This document shows positions 5,187-6,651 of a DNA stretch of 6,651 nt, one piece after another. The position numbers and the translations under genes were made by a program. The number at the start of each line of letters is the position of its first letter. Positions within the stretch are counted from its first letter, which is position 1. Source of the DNA: an uncultured Clostridia bacterium (GTDB lineage: Bacteria; Bacillota; Clostridia; RUG12999); NCBI GenBank assembly GCA_938005345.1, contig CALLNG010000134.1, forward strand, positions 1 through 6,651. Direction: 5' to 3'. The notes beneath the pieces were generated by a model that did not search any database, was not told the origin of the DNA, and worked only from the letters and a program-made list of their open reading frames with translations.

Positions 5187-5215
5187 TTGCATTTTTGGCT
5201 AGAATCCGTTATACT
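5187..5215 (+). promoter_or_regulatory. Promoter of the XRE repressor-protease operon
   Basis: TTGCAT (5187-5192) and TATACT (5210-5215) are separated by 17 bases, giving a predicted start near 5222. It is weaker than the divergent consensus promoter. An operator-like copy at 5218-5232 covers its start site, and the AAGACA half-site at 5165-5170 lies upstream of its -35 box. Confidence 0.7.
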
Positions 5216-5217
5216 AT

Positions 5218-5232
5218 TGTCATAACAAGAAA
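5218..5232. promoter_or_regulatory. Operator copy at the start of the repressor transcript
   Basis: TGTCAT-AAC-AAGAAA matches each half of TGTCTT-N3-AAGACA at 5 of 6 bases. It lies immediately after the -10 box of the repressor's own promoter, the position expected for negative autoregulation at high repressor level. Confidence 0.5.
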
Positions 5233-5270
5233 ATTTTTACAACGATTCCTATTCAAGGGAAGTGAATGCA

Positions 5271-5621
5271 TTGATTGAAAATAATACATTTGGCCAACGG
5301 CTTCGCACCCTGCGCAAAGAACGGGGCTGGACACAAAGTACCGTTGCCCAAAAACTTGGTATTGCCTTTTCCACTTTCGCAAAATACGAGCGTGGTGACA
5401 TCAAACCCGATATGGACAAACTGCTGCAAATAGCGGATTTGTTTCAGGTTTCCACTGACTATCTGCTTGGCAAAAGTCCCCTACGCAACGCCAATGAGGC
5501 TGCCCAGCTGGATCAGGTCTATTTCCGGTTGGCAAAGGGTGCTGAACAACTAGGGTTAACGGAGGACGATATTGAGGCTATCCTCAACTTATACCATTCT
5601 CACCAACAAAAAAACAAATGA
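5271..5621 (+). CDS. XRE-family repressor (ImmR/CI-like)
   Basis: This is a 116-residue protein if it starts at TTG 5271. The N-terminal lambda-repressor-like helix-turn-helix spans about 7-66 (FGQRLRTLRKERGWTQ...LGI...STFAKYERG...DYLLG), and a helical C-terminus (about 75-116) probably dimerises. TTG at 5271 is preferred because AAGGGA (5255-5260) is 10 bases upstream; the in-frame GTG at 5262 almost touches that site. Its stop is 27 bases before the ImmA/IrrE-type gene, so the two form an operon like immR-immA of ICEBs1 and similar pairs in phages. It should bind the TGTCTT-N3-AAGACA dyads between itself and the divergent RinA-like gene, silencing the strong minus-strand promoter and tuning its own. 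There is no LexA-type self-cleavage domain, which fits control by the adjacent protease. Confidence 0.85.
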   Translation: MIENNTFGQRLRTLRKERGWTQSTVAQKLGIAFSTFAKYERGDIKPDMDKLLQIADLFQVSTDYLLGKSPLRNANEAAQLDQVYFRLAKGAEQLGLTEDDIEAILNLYHSHQQKNK

Positions 5622-5648
5622 CATACTCAAGATGGAGGCCCATTTCCC

Positions 5649-6389
5649 ATGTTTACGAACAATGCGAAATCTTCTCTCTATGAACATGTTTCCCATCTGC
5701 GGGAACAATTCCACATCGCCCCTGCATCTTTTCCACTGCAGCTTGCCCCTCTATTTCAGCAGCATGCAATTTGTGTGGAACACCGTGCCTTTCAAACGCC
5801 GGGGCTTTGTGCATTGGCGTTTCTGGGCGAAAAAACAGACACCGTTGTGCTCAATGACAATCGGAGCCCACTGGAGCAAAATTTTGACTGTGGGCATGAG
5901 TTGATTCACCTCACCAAGCACCGGAATCTGAAACGGGACTATTTCAATTGTTTCACAACGGCAAAGCCTAGCCAGAGTCCGTTTTTGGAATGGGAGGCAA
6001 ATGAAGGCGCCGCTGAATTACTGGTTCCATATCAGGTATTTCTCCCTTTGTTGTTGGAGGAAAGCCGGATTCACTGCCGGGCACCAAAAAAAATTATACC
6101 TTCACTTGCCCGCCAGTTTCAAGTCACGCCTGCTGTCATTGAATGCCGGATCGGCAGCTTACAATATGAATTGTATCAGTATTGTATCTTACAGCTCCCG
6201 CTATGTGACGTGAAACTGCACTCCCAGCGGGAGCTTCGGCGCAAACATTTATCTCATCTTCATGCGTTTTCCTATTATTGTCCGCAATGCTTGTTTCAGG
6301 TAAACCGCGATGATACCCACTGCCGGTACTGCGGCGCATCCATGCCGCCAGAAGGTGCGTTTTACGGATTGGGATACCGGTTTCATTAA
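5649..6389 (+). CDS. ImmA/IrrE-family metallopeptidase with C-terminal zinc ribbon
   Basis: This 246-residue, probably soluble protein has HELIH (83-87) and a downstream EWEANEGAAELLVP (114-127), matching the HExxH...E.EAN..A..LL.P signature of the family. In characterised cases such as ImmA of ICEBs1 the protease cleaves the partner repressor and releases element genes. After the peptidase core (to about 180) comes a basic linker and a zinc-ribbon-like module with C211-x2-C214 and C225-x2-C228; typical ImmA proteins lack such a tail, which may sense, dock or bind nucleic acid. ATG at 5649 has GGAGG (5634-5638) 10 bases upstream. The gene is second in an operon with the XRE repressor and is followed by a strong terminator. 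Its substrate is inferred to be that repressor. Confidence 0.88.
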   Translation: MFTNNAKSSLYEHVSHLREQFHIAPASFPLQLAPLFQQHAICVEHRAFQTPGLCALAFLGEKTDTVVLNDNRSPLEQNFDCGHELIHLTKHRNLKRDYFNCFTTAKPSQSPFLEWEANEGAAELLVPYQVFLPLLLEESRIHCRAPKKIIPSLARQFQVTPAVIECRIGSLQYELYQYCILQLPLCDVKLHSQRELRRKHLSHLHAFSYYCPQCLFQVNRDDTHCRYCGASMPPEGAFYGLGYRFH

Positions 6390-6402
6390 AATTAAATGAA
6401 AG

Positions 6403-6446
6403 AAAGAAAACAGGCCTGCTGCCTTGGCAGCAGGCCTGTTTTCTTT
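6403..6446. terminator. Strong two-way terminator after the protease gene
   Basis: Perfect 21-base arms (6403-6423 and 6426-6446) enclose two bases. The GC-rich core AACAGGCCTGCTGCC is flanked by A-rich and T-rich sides, so both strands end in a T-rich run. It terminates the repressor-protease operon on the plus strand and the convergent gene on the minus strand, whose stop codon overlaps it at 6445-6447. Confidence 0.92.
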
Positions 6447-6651
6447 ATTGTTTTCCCGAATTCTCCCGCGGCGTCTCCTGCACCCGTTTCAGATAGGCAA
6501 ATACGCACTCGCACTCGGCCGCGTCAAAGGTAAAGTCCAGCATCCCTGCTACGGCGCGCGCCGCTTCGTCAAACAAGGCATATGCGCCAAACAAAGCTTG
6601 CCATATCCGCATCCAGCGGTGCTAAAAGCTGGTTCGCACGTTCGATGATTG
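6445..6651 (-). pseudogene. Small protein gene with an apparent frameshift, cut by the right edge
   Basis: On the minus strand a frame entering from the right edge reads IIERANQLLAPLDADM. After one extra G near 6601-6602 the coding pattern moves to another frame: QALFGAYALFDEAARAVAGM...AYLKRVQETPRENSGKQ, ending with TAA at 6445-6447. The joined sequence is a smooth, helical, alanine-rich protein tail, whereas each frame alone soon hits a stop on the far side (TGA after the first part, TAG before the second). I do not recognise the family. It is convergent to the protease gene and shares its terminator. Either the gene is broken or one base was miscalled; a 55-residue frame from an internal ATG is the only intact piece. 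Confidence 0.55.

Noticed and set aside
5262..5270. GTG as the start of the XRE repressor
   Set aside because: It almost touches the AAGGGA ribosome binding site; TTG at 5271 is better placed and the extra residues are not part of the domain.
5572..5904. Plus-strand reading frame overlapping the repressor and protease genes
   Set aside because: It overlaps two well-supported genes in another frame and has no recognisable domain.
6424..6648. Plus-strand reading frame at the right edge
   Set aside because: It starts inside the terminator loop; the minus strand shows the better coding pattern, ending at 6445.

Overview
The window looks like chromosome of a low-to-moderate GC Firmicute, probably a gut-type Clostridia member. 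The basis is strong GGAGG-type ribosome binding sites, sigma-A promoters with 17-bp spacers, U-tract terminators, TTG starts, and Firmicute-type mobile-element genes. I cannot name a species. The window holds the right end of one integrated element, the target it entered, and a second phage-like or ICE-like immunity region next to it.

Left region (1 to about 3410, AT-rich): the right end of an integrative element. It contains the tail of a probable regulator (1-210), a membrane-anchored ImmA/IrrE-type metallopeptidase with its own promoter (274-1119), a membrane/coiled-coil protein (1289-1903) with a structured leader, two hairpins, a short decayed integrase start (2035-2091), and a full-length tyrosine recombinase (2144-3265). 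The element stops at a tRNA-Lys(CUU) 3' half (3409-3457) with no 5' half in front of it. That is the signature of an attachment site inside a tRNA gene; the rebuilt intact tRNA should lie at the other, unseen end. The terminator of the original tRNA follows (3462-3500).

Middle region (3501-4606): about 345 bases without a gene, containing several small palindromes. Then comes a minus-strand SGNH/GDSL hydrolase gene that keeps its promoter and catalytic blocks but carries both a T-tract frameshift and an in-frame TAA stop.

Right region (4607-6651, higher GC): a compact genetic switch. A minus-strand RinA/ArpU-like phage regulator is driven by a perfect consensus promoter. Divergent to it is an XRE repressor-ImmA/IrrE protease operon. 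Copies of a 15-bp operator, TGTCTT-N3-AAGACA, overlap both promoters. The likely logic is that the repressor shuts the divergent promoter and tunes its own, and the protease removes the repressor on a signal. A strong two-way terminator separates this operon from a convergent, frameshifted small gene that runs off the right edge.
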